NCBI RefSeq assembly: GCF_003470205.1
Contig: NZ_QWKP01000215.1
Coordinates: forward strand, 1-64,000
From: Cellulomonas rhizosphaerae
GTDB lineage: Bacteria > Actinomycetota > Actinomycetes > Actinomycetales > Cellulomonadaceae
Length of the DNA stretch: 64,000 bases
Direction of reading: 5' to 3'
Positions 34,835-44,036 of this stretch are shown here, piece after piece. The notes below the pieces were generated by a model. The model ran no database searches. It had not been told where the DNA came from and saw nothing but the letters and a program-made list of their open reading frames with translations. Numbering within the stretch: position 1 is the first letter of the stretch; every line of letters starts with the position of its first letter. Made by a program: the position numbers and the translations under genes.

Positions 34835-36342
34835 GCGCTGACCTCACGCGGCTCAGCGCCGCGGCACTGGCCGACGCGCTGACCTCGGGCGAGGCCTCGA
34901 GCGTCGAGGCCACCCAGGCGCACCTGGACCGCATCGCCGCCGTCGACGGCGCGGTGCACGCGTTCCTGCACGTCTCCTCGCAGAAGGCGCTCGCCACGGC
35001 CGCCGACGTCGACGCGCGGCGCTCGGCCGGCGAGGAGCTGCACCCGCTCGCGGGTGTGCCGATCGCCGTCAAGGACGTCGTCGTGACCCAGGGCCTGCCG
35101 ACGACGGCCGGCTCGAAGATCCTCGAGGGCTGGGTGCCGCCGTACGACGCGACGCTCGTCGAGAAGATCAAGGCCGCGGGCCTGCCGATCCTCGGCAAGA
35201 CCAACATGGACGAGTTCGCCATGGGCTCGAGCACCGAGCACTCGGCGTACGGCAACACCCACAACCCGTGGGACCTCGATCGGATCCCCGGCGGCTCGGG
35301 CGGTGGCTCGGCCGCGGCCGTCGCCGCGTACGAGGCGCCGCTCGCGATCGGCACGGACACCGGCGGCTCGATCCGCCAGCCCGCGGCCGTCACCGGCACG
35401 GTCGGCGTCAAGCCGACCTACGGCGGCGTGTCCCGCTACGGGCTCATCGCCCTGGCGAGCAGCCTCGACCAGGCCGGCCCCGTCACGCGGACCGTGCTCG
35501 ACAGCGCGCTGCTGCACGAGCTCATCGGCGGCCACGACCCGCGCGACTCGACGAGCATCAACGAGCCGCTGCCGGACCTCGTCGGCGCCGCGCGCCTCGG
35601 CGCGAACGGCGACCTGACCGGCGTGCGCGTCGGCGTCATCACGGAGCTGCAGGGCGAGGGCTACCAGGCCGGCGTCCAGGCCCGTTTCGACGAGTCGCTC
35701 GAGCTGCTGCGCTCGGCGGGTGCCGAGATCGTCGAGGTCTCCTGCCCGCACTTCACGTACGCGCTCGCCGCGTACTACCTGATCCTGCCGGCCGAGGCCT
35801 CGAGCAACCTGGCCAAGTTCGACGGCATGCGGTTCGGGCTGCGCGTCATCCCCGAGGACAACCCGACGGCCGAGCGCGTGATGTCCGCGACGCGCGGCCA
35901 GGGCTTCGGCGACGAGGTCAAGCGCCGCATCATCCTCGGCACGTACGCGCTGTCGGCCGGCTACTACGACGCCTACTACGGCTCGGCCCAGAAGGTGCGC
36001 ACGCTCATCCAGCGCGACTTCAGCGCCGCGTTCGAGAAGGCCGACGTGCTGGTCTCGCCCACCGCGCCGACCACGGCGTTCAAGCTCGGCGAGAAGCTCG
36101 ACGACCCGCTGGCGATGTACCTCAACGACGTCGCGACGATCCCGGCGAACCTGGCCGGCGTCCCCGGCCTGTCGCTGCCGAGCGGCCTGTCCGACGACGG
36201 CCTGCCCGTCGGCTTCCAGGTGCTCGCTCCTGCGAAGGCGGACGACCGCCTCTACCGGGTCGGTGCCGCGCTCGAGGCCCTGCTGGAGAACGAGTGGGGT
36301 GGCCCGCTGCTGGGCCGCGCCCCGGAACTGGAGACCCGATGA
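34831..36342 (+). CDS. gatA: Asp-tRNA(Asn)/Glu-tRNA(Gln) amidotransferase subunit A
   Basis: Amidase-signature glutaminase subunit, 503 residues, releasing ammonia for GatB. The catalytic Ser-cisSer-Lys triad is K81 (AVKDVV), S156 (PGGSGGGSA) and S180 ([10 protein letters not shown]), within two residues of the S. aureus GatA positions. Both ends overlap neighbours (gatC and gatB), which fits equal production of the three subunits. Confidence 0.97.
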   Translation: MSADLTRLSAAALADALTSGEASSVEATQAHLDRIAAVDGAVHAFLHVSSQKALATAADVDARRSAGEELHPLAGVPIAVKDVVVTQGLPTTAGSKILEGWVPPYDATLVEKIKAAGLPILGKTNMDEFAMGSSTEHSAYGNTHNPWDLDRIPGGSGGGSAAAVAAYEAPLAIGTDTGGSIRQPAAVTGTVGVKPTYGGVSRYGLIALASSLDQAGPVTRTVLDSALLHELIGGHDPRDSTSINEPLPDLVGAARLGANGDLTGVRVGVITELQGEGYQAGVQARFDESLELLRSAGAEIVEVSCPHFTYALAAYYLILPAEASSNLAKFDGMRFGLRVIPEDNPTAERVMSATRGQGFGDEVKRRIILGTYALSAGYYDAYYGSAQKVRTLIQRDFSAAFEKADVLVSPTAPTTAFKLGEKLDDPLAMYLNDVATIPANLAGVPGLSLPSGLSDDGLPVGFQVLAPAKADDRLYRVGAALEALLENEWGGPLLGRAPELETR

Positions 36343-37844
36343 GCGCGCTGGTTGACCTCGTCGACTACGACGAGGCCGTCGCCCGCTTCGACCCCGTGAT
36401 CGGGATCGAGGTGCACGTGGAGCTCGGCACGGCGACCAAGATGTTCGACGGCGCGCCCGCCGGGTTCGGCGAGGAGCCGAACACGTCGGTCACGCCCGTC
36501 TCGCTCGGCCTGCCTGGCGCGTTGCCGGTCGTCAACGAGACGGCCGTCGAGTACGCGATCCGGATCGGTCTGGCGCTGAACTGCTCGATCGCCGAGAGCT
36601 GCCGGTTCGCGCGGAAGAACTACTTCTACCCGGACGTGCCGAAGAACTTCCAGACGTCGCAGTACGACGAGCCCATCGCGTTCGACGGCTTCGTCGACGT
36701 CGAGCTCGAGGACGGCACCGTGTTCCGCGTCGACATCGAGCGCGCGCACATGGAGGAGGACGCGGGCAAGAACACCCACGTCGGCGGCTCGACGGGTCGG
36801 ATCCACGGAGCGGAGTACTCGCTCGTCGACTACAACCGTGCCGGCATCCCGCTCGTGGAGATCGTCACGCGCCCCATCACGGGCGCCGGTGAGCGCGCGC
36901 CCGAGGTGGCCCGTGCGTACGTCCAGACGCTGCGCGACCTGTTCCGCGCGCTGGAGGTCTCCGAGGCGCGCATGGAGCGCGGCAACGTGCGTGCCGACGT
37001 CAACGTCTCGCTGCGGCCGACGCCCGAGTCGCCGCTCGGCACCCGCACCGAGACCAAGAACGTCAACTCGTTCCGCTCGGTCGAGCGCTCGGTCCGCTAC
37101 GAGATCAGCCGCCAGGCGGCCGTCCTGGACGCGGACGCCACGGTCACGCAGGAGACGCGGCACTGGCACGAGGACACGGGCACCACGACGTCGGGGCGCA
37201 TCAAGTCCGACGCCGAGGACTACCGGTACTTCCCCGAGCCGGACCTCGCGCCGATCGTCCCGGACCGTGCGTGGATCGAGGAGATCCGCGCCGCGCTCCC
37301 CGAGCTGCCCGCGGCCCGCCGCCGCCGGCTGCAGGGGGAGTGGGGCTACGCCGACGCCGAGATGCGTGACGTGGTCAACGCGGGAGCGGTCGAGCTCATC
37401 GAGGCGACGGTCGCCGCCGGAGCCTCGCCGGCCGCAGCCCGCAAGTGGTGGATGGGCGAGCTGGCCCGCACCGCCAAGCAGCAGGAGGTCGAGCTGGCCG
37501 ACCTGCCGATCACGCCCGCGCAGATCGGTGCGCTGCAGTCGCTCGTCGACAGCGGCCGGATCAACGACAAGCTCGCGCGCCAGGTGCTCGAGGGCGTCCT
37601 GGCCGGCGAGGGCGAGCCCGAGGCCGTCGTCGTCGCGCGCGGCCTCGAGGTCGTGTCCGACGACGGCCCGCTGCTCGACGCGATCGACGCGGCCCTGGCC
37701 GCGCAGCCCGACCTCGCGGAGAAGATCCGGGGCGGCAACCAGGGGCCGATCGGCGCCATCATCGGGGCGGTCATGAAGGCCACCCGCGGGCAGGCCGACG
37801 CCGGCCGCGTGCGCGAGCTGGTGCTCGAGCGCCTCAACGGCTGA
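36339..37844 (+). CDS. gatB: Asp-tRNA(Asn)/Glu-tRNA(Gln) amidotransferase subunit B
   Basis: 501-residue kinase/tRNA-binding subunit that activates the misacylated Glu- or Asp-tRNA. The N-terminal cradle domain has [16 protein letters not shown] and [18 protein letters not shown]; the C-terminal helical/YqeY-like tail has [14 protein letters not shown] and [19 protein letters not shown]. The ATG overlaps the gatA stop. A strong hairpin follows. Confidence 0.97.
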   Translation: MSALVDLVDYDEAVARFDPVIGIEVHVELGTATKMFDGAPAGFGEEPNTSVTPVSLGLPGALPVVNETAVEYAIRIGLALNCSIAESCRFARKNYFYPDVPKNFQTSQYDEPIAFDGFVDVELEDGTVFRVDIERAHMEEDAGKNTHVGGSTGRIHGAEYSLVDYNRAGIPLVEIVTRPITGAGERAPEVARAYVQTLRDLFRALEVSEARMERGNVRADVNVSLRPTPESPLGTRTETKNVNSFRSVERSVRYEISRQAAVLDADATVTQETRHWHEDTGTTTSGRIKSDAEDYRYFPEPDLAPIVPDRAWIEEIRAALPELPAARRRRLQGEWGYADAEMRDVVNAGAVELIEATVAAGASPAAARKWWMGELARTAKQQEVELADLPITPAQIGALQSLVDSGRINDKLARQVLEGVLAGEGEPEAVVVARGLEVVSDDGPLLDAIDAALAAQPDLAEKIRGGNQGPIGAIIGAVMKATRGQADAGRVRELVLERLNG

Positions 37845-37849
37845 CCGTC

Positions 37850-37882
37850 CGGCCCGGCAGCCCTGACTGGGCTGCCGGGCCG
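37850..37882 (+). terminator. gatCAB terminator
   Basis: A perfect 14-bp stem CGGCCCGGCAGCCC / GGGCTGCCGGGCCG with a TGACT loop, six bases after the gatB stop. No U-run. Confidence 0.75.
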
Positions 37883-37905
37883 CGTCCGCCCGTGGCGCGC
37901 GGCTC

Positions 37906-37946
37906 GTCGAAGACTTCGTGCCGCGAGGCGCGACGAAGTCTTCGAC
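37906..37946. repeat. Perfect inverted repeat made of self-complementary arms
   Basis: GTCGAAGACTTCGT (37906-37919) and its exact complement ACGAAGTCTTCGAC (37933-37946), 13 bases apart. Each arm contains its own small palindrome (CGAAG-A-CTTCG, CGAAG-T-CTTCG). It may act as the tetR terminator. Confidence 0.6.
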
Positions 37947-37967
37947 GCATCCCGGGGCTCACGCCCG

Positions 37968-38561
37968 TCACCGAGGCAGGTACTTCTCCTGCGCCGCGAG
38001 GTAGGCCTCGCCGTCGAAGTCGGCGACGAGCGCAGCCTGCACGATGTACCCCTGCACGGCCGCGACGAAGAGTGCACCCTGCTCGACGCCGAGCGCGTCC
38101 GCCTGGTCGGCGGGCGTCCCGTGCGTGCGCTGGTGCCACTGCGACACGTAGCCGCCGAGCGTGGCGCGCATCCGGTGGACGACGGAGGCGGCCAGGTCCC
38201 GCACGGCGGGGTCGGTGACCCCCTCGCCCCACAGCTGCAACATGAGCCCGGGTGCGCCGAGCTCGTGCAGCATCGCGGTCAGCAGCGTGCGGGGGAGCGT
38301 GGGCGGGGCCGGCATCGGGTCCAGCGTCGCAAGCTCCTCGATGCTCGCGATGCGCGCGTCGACGATCCGTGCGGCGACATCGACGACGAGCGCGCTCTTG
38401 CTCGGGTAGTGCCCGTAGATCGCGCCCGCCGAGAGCCCGGACTCGGCGATGATCTCCGCCATCGACGCGGCCTGGAAGCCCTTCCGGCGGAACGCCCGCA
38501 GGGCCGCGTCGGCGATCTCGTCCCGACGCGCGGCGCGGTACTCCTCAGTGACCTTGGGCAC
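37968..38561 (-). CDS. TetR-family transcriptional regulator
   Basis: 197-residue repressor with the TetR helix-turn-helix at residues about 25-55 (ASMAEIIAESGLSAGAIYGH, then YPSKSAL) and a helical ligand domain. The GTG at 38561 is chosen because a TATGCT -10 hexamer ends five bases upstream on the minus strand, giving a near-leaderless mRNA. Two matching operator-like half-sites lie in the divergent gap to the membrane-protein gene at 38656. It probably represses both itself and that gene; the ligand is unknown. Confidence 0.9.
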   Translation of the reverse strand: MPKVTEEYRAARRDEIADAALRAFRRKGFQAASMAEIIAESGLSAGAIYGHYPSKSALVVDVAARIVDARIASIEELATLDPMPAPPTLPRTLLTAMLHELGAPGLMLQLWGEGVTDPAVRDLAASVVHRMRATLGGYVSQWHQRTHGTPADQADALGVEQGALFVAAVQGYIVQAALVADFDGEAYLAAQEKYLPR

Positions 38562-38566
38562 GTCGC

Positions 38567-38637
38567 AGCATAAAAACGAATGATCGTTCTTGACAAGTCG
38601 ACGATGCAGGTCGCACCCTGAACAAGAACGAACATTC
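38567..38637. promoter_or_regulatory. Divergent control region with paired TetR-type operators
   Basis: CGAATGATCGTTCTTG (38577-38592) and CAAGAACGAACATTCG (38621-38636 by alignment) are inverted copies matching at 15 of 16 positions. Each contains the core GAACGAnCATTCG. On the minus strand TTGTCA, an 18-base spacer and TATGCT (38572-38567) form the tetR promoter, with one operator inside the spacer. The other copy lies just upstream of the ribosome site of the rightward gene. Confidence 0.7.
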
Positions 38638-38655
38638 GGTTTGAAGGAGATCGTC

Positions 38656-39660
38656 ATGACCGTCCACACGCCCTGGCGCCGCCTGCTCGGCATCGGCGTC
38701 GCCCTCTCGGCCGTCGTCACCCTGCTCGCGCTGGCCTTCCTGTGGCCGAGCGCCGCCTCGAAGACCCGGGACCTGCCGCTCGCCGTGGCCGGGCCGCCGG
38801 CCGCCGTCGCCCAGGTCGGCGCCGCACTCGAGGAGCGCGCGCCCGGCGCATTCGACGTGGTGAGCGCCGCGGACCGCGCGGGCGCGGTGGCGCTCGTCGA
38901 GTCGCGCGACGTGTACGGCGCGATCGTCCTGGGCGGCCAGCCGGAGATCCTCACCGCGACGGCCGGCAGCGCGGTCGTCGCCCAGCAGCTCGGCGCGCTG
39001 GCCCCTGTGCTGGGCGAGCAGCTCGGCGCGCCGGTGCCGGTCACCGACGTGGTGCCGCTGAGCGCGGGGGACCCCCGCGGTGCGATCCTCGGCGTCGTCA
39101 CGCTGCCGCTGGTGATCGGCGGGATGATCGGCGGCATCGGGATCTCGCTGGTCGTCGTCGGCGTGTGGCGCCGCGTCGCGGCCGTGGGCGTCTACGCGGT
39201 CGGCGGCGGGCTCGCGGTCGCGGGCGTCCTGCAGGGCGCGTTCGGGGCGCTGCAGAGCGCGTACCTGGTCAACGCCGCGATCATCGCGCTCGCGCTCGCG
39301 GCGATCGCGTCGGTGATCGTCGGGTTCGTGTCGGTCGTCGGGCGCCCCGGCATCGCCATCGGGCCGGTGCTGTTCCTGCTCGTGGCCAACCCGATCGCGT
39401 CGGCGTCCGCCCCCTGGCAGATGCTGCCCGCTCCGTGGGGCGCGATCGGGCAGTGGATGCCGCCGGGTGCCGCCGCCGCTCTGCTGCGCGACCACTCGTA
39501 CTTCCCCGCGGCCGGCACCGCGGCGCTGTGGCTCGCCCTGCTCGGCTGGGTCGTCGTCGGTCTCGTGCTCGCCACCGTCGGCCACTTCAAGGACACGGGC
39601 GCCGCCACGCGGGCAGCGATCGAGGAGGCCGAGGACGCCCGGGTGGGCTCGTTCTCCTGA
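38656..39660 (+). CDS. Multi-pass membrane protein with YhgE/ABC-2-like layout
   Basis: 334 residues. One N-terminal helix (about 10-31), an extracytoplasmic domain of about 100 residues, then about five helices from residue 145 and a short charged tail. The layout resembles YhgE/ABC-2-type permease-like proteins often paired with TetR regulators. GAAGGAGA precedes the ATG. No ATPase partner lies beside it. The divergent TetR protein and two operators suggest it responds to a small molecule, perhaps an exported one; this is inference. Confidence 0.78.
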   Translation: MTVHTPWRRLLGIGVALSAVVTLLALAFLWPSAASKTRDLPLAVAGPPAAVAQVGAALEERAPGAFDVVSAADRAGAVALVESRDVYGAIVLGGQPEILTATAGSAVVAQQLGALAPVLGEQLGAPVPVTDVVPLSAGDPRGAILGVVTLPLVIGGMIGGIGISLVVVGVWRRVAAVGVYAVGGGLAVAGVLQGAFGALQSAYLVNAAIIALALAAIASVIVGFVSVVGRPGIAIGPVLFLLVANPIASASAPWQMLPAPWGAIGQWMPPGAAAALLRDHSYFPAAGTAALWLALLGWVVVGLVLATVGHFKDTGAATRAAIEEAEDARVGSFS

Positions 39661-39753
39661 CGACGGCGTGGTCCGGGAGTGCTGTCGAGCGCTCCCGGTA
39701 ACCTCGTTGCCACACGTGCGCCGTACCGTCCGTGGGGACGAGAGGAGACGTCG

Positions 39754-40299
39754 ATGGAGAAGCCGACGCTGCAGGGCGAGATGATCACCCTGCGCCCCAT
39801 CCGGGCAGACGATTCCGACGCGATGTGGGTGTCGCTCGACGACCCCGAGGGCAACCGGCTCACGGGGACCACCGAGAAGTTCACGCGCGAGCAGATCGAC
39901 GCGTGGTGCGCGAGCCGGGCGACGGCCGAGGGGCGCTACGACTTCGCGGTCACCGCGAACGGGGACGACAGCTTCCGGGGCGAGATCGTGCTCAACGAGG
40001 TCGACGAGGTGGTGCGCTCCGCGAACCTCCGGCTCGCGATGGGCCCGACCTATCGAGGCCGCGGCTACGGCACGGAGGCGATCCAGCTCGTGCTCGGGTT
40101 CGCGTTCGACGGGATCGGGCTGCACCGCGTGGAGCTCGACGTGCTGAGCATCAACGCCCGGGCCAAGTCCCTCTACGAGAACCTCGGGTTCCGCGTCGAG
40201 GGCCGCAAGCGCGACGCCTACCGCGACGGCGACGGCTTCTGCGACGCGATCATCATGGGGATCCTCGAGGACGAGTACCGCGCGGGCCAGCTCGACTGA
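39754..40299 (+). CDS. GNAT-family N-acetyltransferase (RimJ/RimL-like)
   Basis: 181-residue single-domain acetyltransferase. The acetyl-CoA-binding motif is MGPTYRGRGYGTEAIQLVL, followed by the HRVELDVLSINARAKSLYEN segment typical of the RimJ/RimL/SpeG-like group. AGAGGAGA lies before the ATG. The acceptor is not known. It ends at a strong bidirectional hairpin shared with the convergent doxX-like gene. Confidence 0.87.
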   Translation: MEKPTLQGEMITLRPIRADDSDAMWVSLDDPEGNRLTGTTEKFTREQIDAWCASRATAEGRYDFAVTANGDDSFRGEIVLNEVDEVVRSANLRLAMGPTYRGRGYGTEAIQLVLGFAFDGIGLHRVELDVLSINARAKSLYENLGFRVEGRKRDAYRDGDGFCDAIIMGILEDEYRAGQLD

Positions 40300-40307
40300 T
40301 CGCACGA

Positions 40308-40342
40308 CGAAGGGCGCGAACCCGCGGGGTTCGCGCCCTTCG
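40308..40342. terminator. Bidirectional terminator
   Basis: A 15-bp stem CGAAGGGCGCGAACC / GGTTCGCGCCCTTCG with a 5-base loop (CGCGG), followed by TTCT on the + strand. It lies between convergent genes. Confidence 0.85.
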
Positions 40343-40358
40343 TTCTCCTACCTGGCCG

Positions 40359-40934
40359 TCAGCGGAGCCAGGAGTACTTCTGCACGATCGGCAGGTTCGC
40401 CCACCAGCGGCCGAGGCCCCACGTGTCACCGGCGAACGTCAGCGCGGCGATGATTAGGACCAGCGCGTAGATCACGTGGTAGTCGATCAGCGGGTTCGTG
40501 GACCCCTGCTGCAGCGGCCACTCGGCCACCCACATCATGGCCATGATGAGCGAGCCGGCGACGGCCGAGACGCGCAGGCCGATGCCGAGCATGACCGCGG
40601 CACCCACGCCGAGCATGCCGAGCATGAACAGCCAGTCGGTCAGCGGGCTCGCCAGGTTGGCGAAGACGTCCTTGAACGGGCCGATCGCGCCGAACTTCAT
40701 GAATCCCTGGCTGGGCGTCCCGCCGTCGATCCACGAGAGGCTCGGGCTGCCCTCGGCCACGGCCGCGCCGGTGCTGTAGTGCAGGCCGAAGGTCTTGTCG
40801 AGGAAGGCCCACAGGAAGATGAAGCCGGTGGTCAGGCGGGCGAGGGCCAGCGCGATCCGCGCCTTGCTCGAAGTGACGACCGAGGTCGCCGAGGCGGTGG
40901 GTACGGCTTCTTCACTACGGAGGGCGGTCATCAT
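40359..40934 (-). CDS. DoxX/DoxD-like membrane protein
   Basis: 191 residues, four predicted helices. The first begins ALARLTTGFIFLWAFLDKTFG, which is the DoxX-family opening; later helices are WLFMLGMLGVGAAVMLGIGL and the C-terminal YALVLIIAALTFAGDTWGLG. Two adjacent ATG codons (40934, 40931) are possible starts. The function is uncertain; related proteins are linked to thiosulfate:quinone oxidation or redox stress. Confidence 0.8.
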   Translation of the reverse strand: MMTALRSEEAVPTASATSVVTSSKARIALALARLTTGFIFLWAFLDKTFGLHYSTGAAVAEGSPSLSWIDGGTPSQGFMKFGAIGPFKDVFANLASPLTDWLFMLGMLGVGAAVMLGIGLRVSAVAGSLIMAMMWVAEWPLQQGSTNPLIDYHVIYALVLIIAALTFAGDTWGLGRWWANLPIVQKYSWLR

Positions 40935-41041
40935 CGTGCTTTCCAGGAGGGTTTCACCTGATCGGTGTGGCGTCGTCGTCGGCGCCATGCCTCCACCTTT
41001 GTGCGTGTTCCGTGAAGATCCGCGGGACGTTTGTCCCGACC

Positions 41042-42388
41042 TCAGCGTCCCCTGCCGTACGCCTCGAGCGCGACCTCGCGCTCGGCCTTGTGGTCGACGA
41101 TCCGCTCGGGGTAGCCCTCCGGGGTCCCGACCCGCCAGGGCTGGTGCACGGCCTTGCCCGCGATGCCCCGCAGCTCGGGCACCCACCGCCGCACGTAGTC
41201 GCCGTCGGGGTCGAACTTCTCGCCCTGCAGCACGGGGTTGAACACCCGGAAGTAGGGCGCCGCGTCCCGGCCGGTGCCGGCGACCCACTGCCAGTTGAGC
41301 TGGTTCTGCGGCACGTCGCCGTCGACGAGCCACGCCATGAAGTGGTCGGCCCCGCGCTGCCAGCGCTGGTGCAGGTCCTTGACGAGGAACGACGCGACGA
41401 CCATCCGGACCCGGTTGTGCATCCAGCCGGTCGCCAGCAGCTGGCGCATGCCGGCGTCGACGAGCGGGTAGCCCGTGCGGCCCTGCGTCCAGGCGACGAA
41501 GGCCTCGTCGGCCGCCGCTCCGTGCGCCCACGAGTCCTCCGGGACGACCACGCGCAGCGACCGCGTGCGTGCCGAGGGGTGGTGCCACAGGACGTCCGCG
41601 TGGAACTCGCGCCAGGCGAGCTCGGACCGGAACGTCGCGACCGAGGCGCCCTGCCGCTGCGCGAGGTCGGCGAGCAACGTCCGCGGGTGCAGCTCGCCGA
41701 ACTTGAGCGGTATCGACATCGATGAGGTCCCCTCGACGTCGGGCCGGTCGCGCTCGGTGCCGTACTCGTCGAGCGCGTCGTCGAGGAACCGGTGCCAGCG
41801 GTCGTGCGCCGCGCGCTCGCCCGCGGCCGGGAGGTCCACCTCGGCGTCCGGCCCGTCGGGCACGCCGTCGGTCGGGACCTGCGCCCAGCGGGGCGTGTGG
41901 GGGAGAGGCGCCGGGGCAGACCAGCCGTGGTCGAGCCACGCGTTGCGGAACGGGGTGAACACCTGGAACGGGGTGCCCGAGCCCGTCGTCAGTCGGCCCG
42001 GGGCGACGGCGTACGGGGAGCCCGTCGGGACGAGCTCGACGTCGCCGAGCGCGTGCGCGACCGCCTCGTCGCGGCGACGCCCGTACGGCTCGGTCGCCGC
42101 GGTGACGTGCACGGACCTCGCCTCGACCTCCCGCGCGACGGCCGGCAGCACGTCGGTGGCCCGTCCGGTGCGCACGACGAGGCGCCCGCCCAGCTCGTCG
42201 TCGAGCGCACGAAGCGACGCCGCGAGGTACGCGAGCCGGGGAGCGCCCGCGGTCCGCCACAGGGCTGGGTCGACGACGAAAAGGGGGACGACGAGCCCGT
42301 CGTCGGCGCGTGCGCGGTCGACAGCAGCGACCAGCGCCGGGTTGTCCGCGAGGCGCAGGTCGCGTCGGAACCAGTGCACGCTCGCCAC
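41042..42388 (-). CDS. phr: Deoxyribodipyrimidine photolyase
   Basis: 448-residue class I photolyase/cryptochrome. The N-terminal alpha/beta antenna domain starts VHWFRRDLRLADNPAL. The C-terminal FAD domain has AWREFHADVLWHHP, GWMHNRVRMVVASFLVKDL and DVPQNQLNWQWVAGTG, typical of CPD photolyases. It repairs UV cyclobutane dimers using light. The GTG at 42388 is supported by a TACGGT hexamer ending six bases upstream. It is divergent from the peptide transporter gene. Confidence 0.95.
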   Translation of the reverse strand: MASVHWFRRDLRLADNPALVAAVDRARADDGLVVPLFVVDPALWRTAGAPRLAYLAASLRALDDELGGRLVVRTGRATDVLPAVAREVEARSVHVTAATEPYGRRRDEAVAHALGDVELVPTGSPYAVAPGRLTTGSGTPFQVFTPFRNAWLDHGWSAPAPLPHTPRWAQVPTDGVPDGPDAEVDLPAAGERAAHDRWHRFLDDALDEYGTERDRPDVEGTSSMSIPLKFGELHPRTLLADLAQRQGASVATFRSELAWREFHADVLWHHPSARTRSLRVVVPEDSWAHGAAADEAFVAWTQGRTGYPLVDAGMRQLLATGWMHNRVRMVVASFLVKDLHQRWQRGADHFMAWLVDGDVPQNQLNWQWVAGTGRDAAPYFRVFNPVLQGEKFDPDGDYVRRWVPELRGIAGKAVHQPWRVGTPEGYPERIVDHKAEREVALEAYGRGR

Positions 42389-42462
42389 CGAGTTACCGTA
42401 TTTCGCGATGGCGCGGGCGGCGAACGCTGGTGCCCGGCGCGCTGACCGGCCACGATGGGGCG

Positions 42463-43998
42463 ATGGCGAAGCCGGACGAACCGGGCGGGCCCGACGGGGC
42501 GACGCTCGAGCCCCGAGTCCCGCGGGACCACGCGTTCTTCGGCCACCCGCTCGGCCTGTTCACGCTGTTCGGCACCGAGCTCTGGGAGCGGTTCAGCTAC
42601 TACGGGATGCGCGCCATCCTGCTGCTGTACATCACCGACACCGCGGCGAACGGCGGTCTCGGCTTCGGCAAGACGACCGGCGAGGCGTTGGTCGCCGCGT
42701 ACGGCGCCTCCGTCTACCTCGTCTCGGTGCTGGGCGGCTGGCTCGCCGACCGCGTGATCGGTGCGCGGCGGTCTGTGCTCTACGGCGGCATCGTCATCGC
42801 CGCGGGCCACGTCTTCCTCTCGATACCCGGCGCGGGCTTCTCGTTCACGGGCATCGTGCTGGTCGCGCTCGGCACCGGTCTGCTCAAGCCCAACGTCTCG
42901 TCGATGGTCGGCGAGCTGTACTCGCGCGACGACGTGCGGCGCGACTCGGCGTTCTCGATCTTCTACATGGGCATCAACATCGGCTCGCTCGCGGCGCCCT
43001 TCGTCGTGGGTGGCGTGCGCGAGGCATGGGGGTACCACGCGGGCTTCGCCGTCGCGGCCGTCGGCATGGCGATCGCGCTGGTCTTCTTCGTCCTGGGCCG
43101 CAAGCTCCTCGGCGGTGCCGGCGACGTCCCGCCCAACCCGTTGACGCCCGCCGACCGCGGACCGGTCACCCGGCTGTTCGTCGCGGTCGGTGCCGGATGC
43201 CTGGTGGCACTCGGCATCGCGGTCTGGGTGCAGGGCGGCTTCTCCGCGGACACCGTCGTCGACGCGCTCTCGTACGTCGCGCTCGCGGCGCCCGTGGCGA
43301 CGTTCTGGGTGATGTTCCGCTCGCCGAAGGTCACCGCGCGCGAGCGGTCCCGCCTGCGGGCGTACATCCCGCTGTTCGTCGCGGCGATGCTGTTCTGGAT
43401 GATCTTCGAGCAGGCGGGCAGCACGCTCACGTCGTTCGCAGAGGACAGCACCGACCGGACGGTCGCTGGGATCACCATCTCCACCGTCTTCTACCAGTCG
43501 CTCAACCCCGCTTTCATCATCCTGCTCGCCCCCGTCTTCGCCTGGTTGTGGCTCCGGCTGGACGACCGCCCGCCGACGGCCGTGAAGTTCGCGATCGGCC
43601 TGACGCTCGTCGCGCTCAGCTTCGTGTTCCTCGGTGGCGCGGCGTGGCAGGCGGGCGACGGCAAGTCGCCGTGGTGGGTGCTCGTCGTGGTGTACCTGAT
43701 CCAGACGCTCGGCGAGCTCTGCCTGTCGCCCGTCGGGCTCGCCGCGACCACGCTGCTCGCGCCGAAAGCGTTCCGGGGGCAGGCCATGGCGCTGTGGTTC
43801 CTGGCCACGAGCGCGGGCAACGCCATCACGGCGCAGCTGGTCCAGGCCACGGAGGACGTCGGGGACGCTGCGTACTTCGGGGGCATCGGGATCGCTGCGC
43901 TCGCGTTCGCGCTGGTCATGTTCGCGCTCGCGCCGTGGGTCACGAAGCACATCCGTGAGGGTGCAGAGACCGCCGACGACGAGGCTCTGAAGGGCTGA
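42463..43998 (+). CDS. POT/PTR2-family proton-coupled oligopeptide transporter
   Basis: 511 residues, about 14 membrane helices. The hallmark ExxERFxYYG motif is present in TELWERFSYYGMRAILLLYI, and the PTR2 signature continues in FYMGINIGSLAAPFVVG. It imports di- and tripeptides with protons. The ATG at 42463 follows GATGGGGCG, a weak ribosome site; an upstream in-frame start at 42310 would lie inside the divergent photolyase gene and is rejected. Confidence 0.93.
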   Translation: MAKPDEPGGPDGATLEPRVPRDHAFFGHPLGLFTLFGTELWERFSYYGMRAILLLYITDTAANGGLGFGKTTGEALVAAYGASVYLVSVLGGWLADRVIGARRSVLYGGIVIAAGHVFLSIPGAGFSFTGIVLVALGTGLLKPNVSSMVGELYSRDDVRRDSAFSIFYMGINIGSLAAPFVVGGVREAWGYHAGFAVAAVGMAIALVFFVLGRKLLGGAGDVPPNPLTPADRGPVTRLFVAVGAGCLVALGIAVWVQGGFSADTVVDALSYVALAAPVATFWVMFRSPKVTARERSRLRAYIPLFVAAMLFWMIFEQAGSTLTSFAEDSTDRTVAGITISTVFYQSLNPAFIILLAPVFAWLWLRLDDRPPTAVKFAIGLTLVALSFVFLGGAAWQAGDGKSPWWVLVVVYLIQTLGELCLSPVGLAATTLLAPKAFRGQAMALWFLATSAGNAITAQLVQATEDVGDAAYFGGIGIAALAFALVMFALAPWVTKHIREGAETADDEALKG

Positions 43999-44036
43999 CC
44001 GCGCACGTGTCGGACCCGAGTGCCAGGCTGGGAGGC

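Noticed and set aside
30685-35751. Very long minus-strand reading frame (1688 codons)
   Set aside because: It crosses several well-supported + strand genes (binding protein, Gfo/Idh, TIM-barrel, gatC, part of gatA). The composition is that of a third-position shadow.
41019-41042. Small hairpin CGGGAC-GTTT-GTCCCG downstream of phr
   Set aside because: The stem is only six base pairs with no U-run; too weak to call a terminator.
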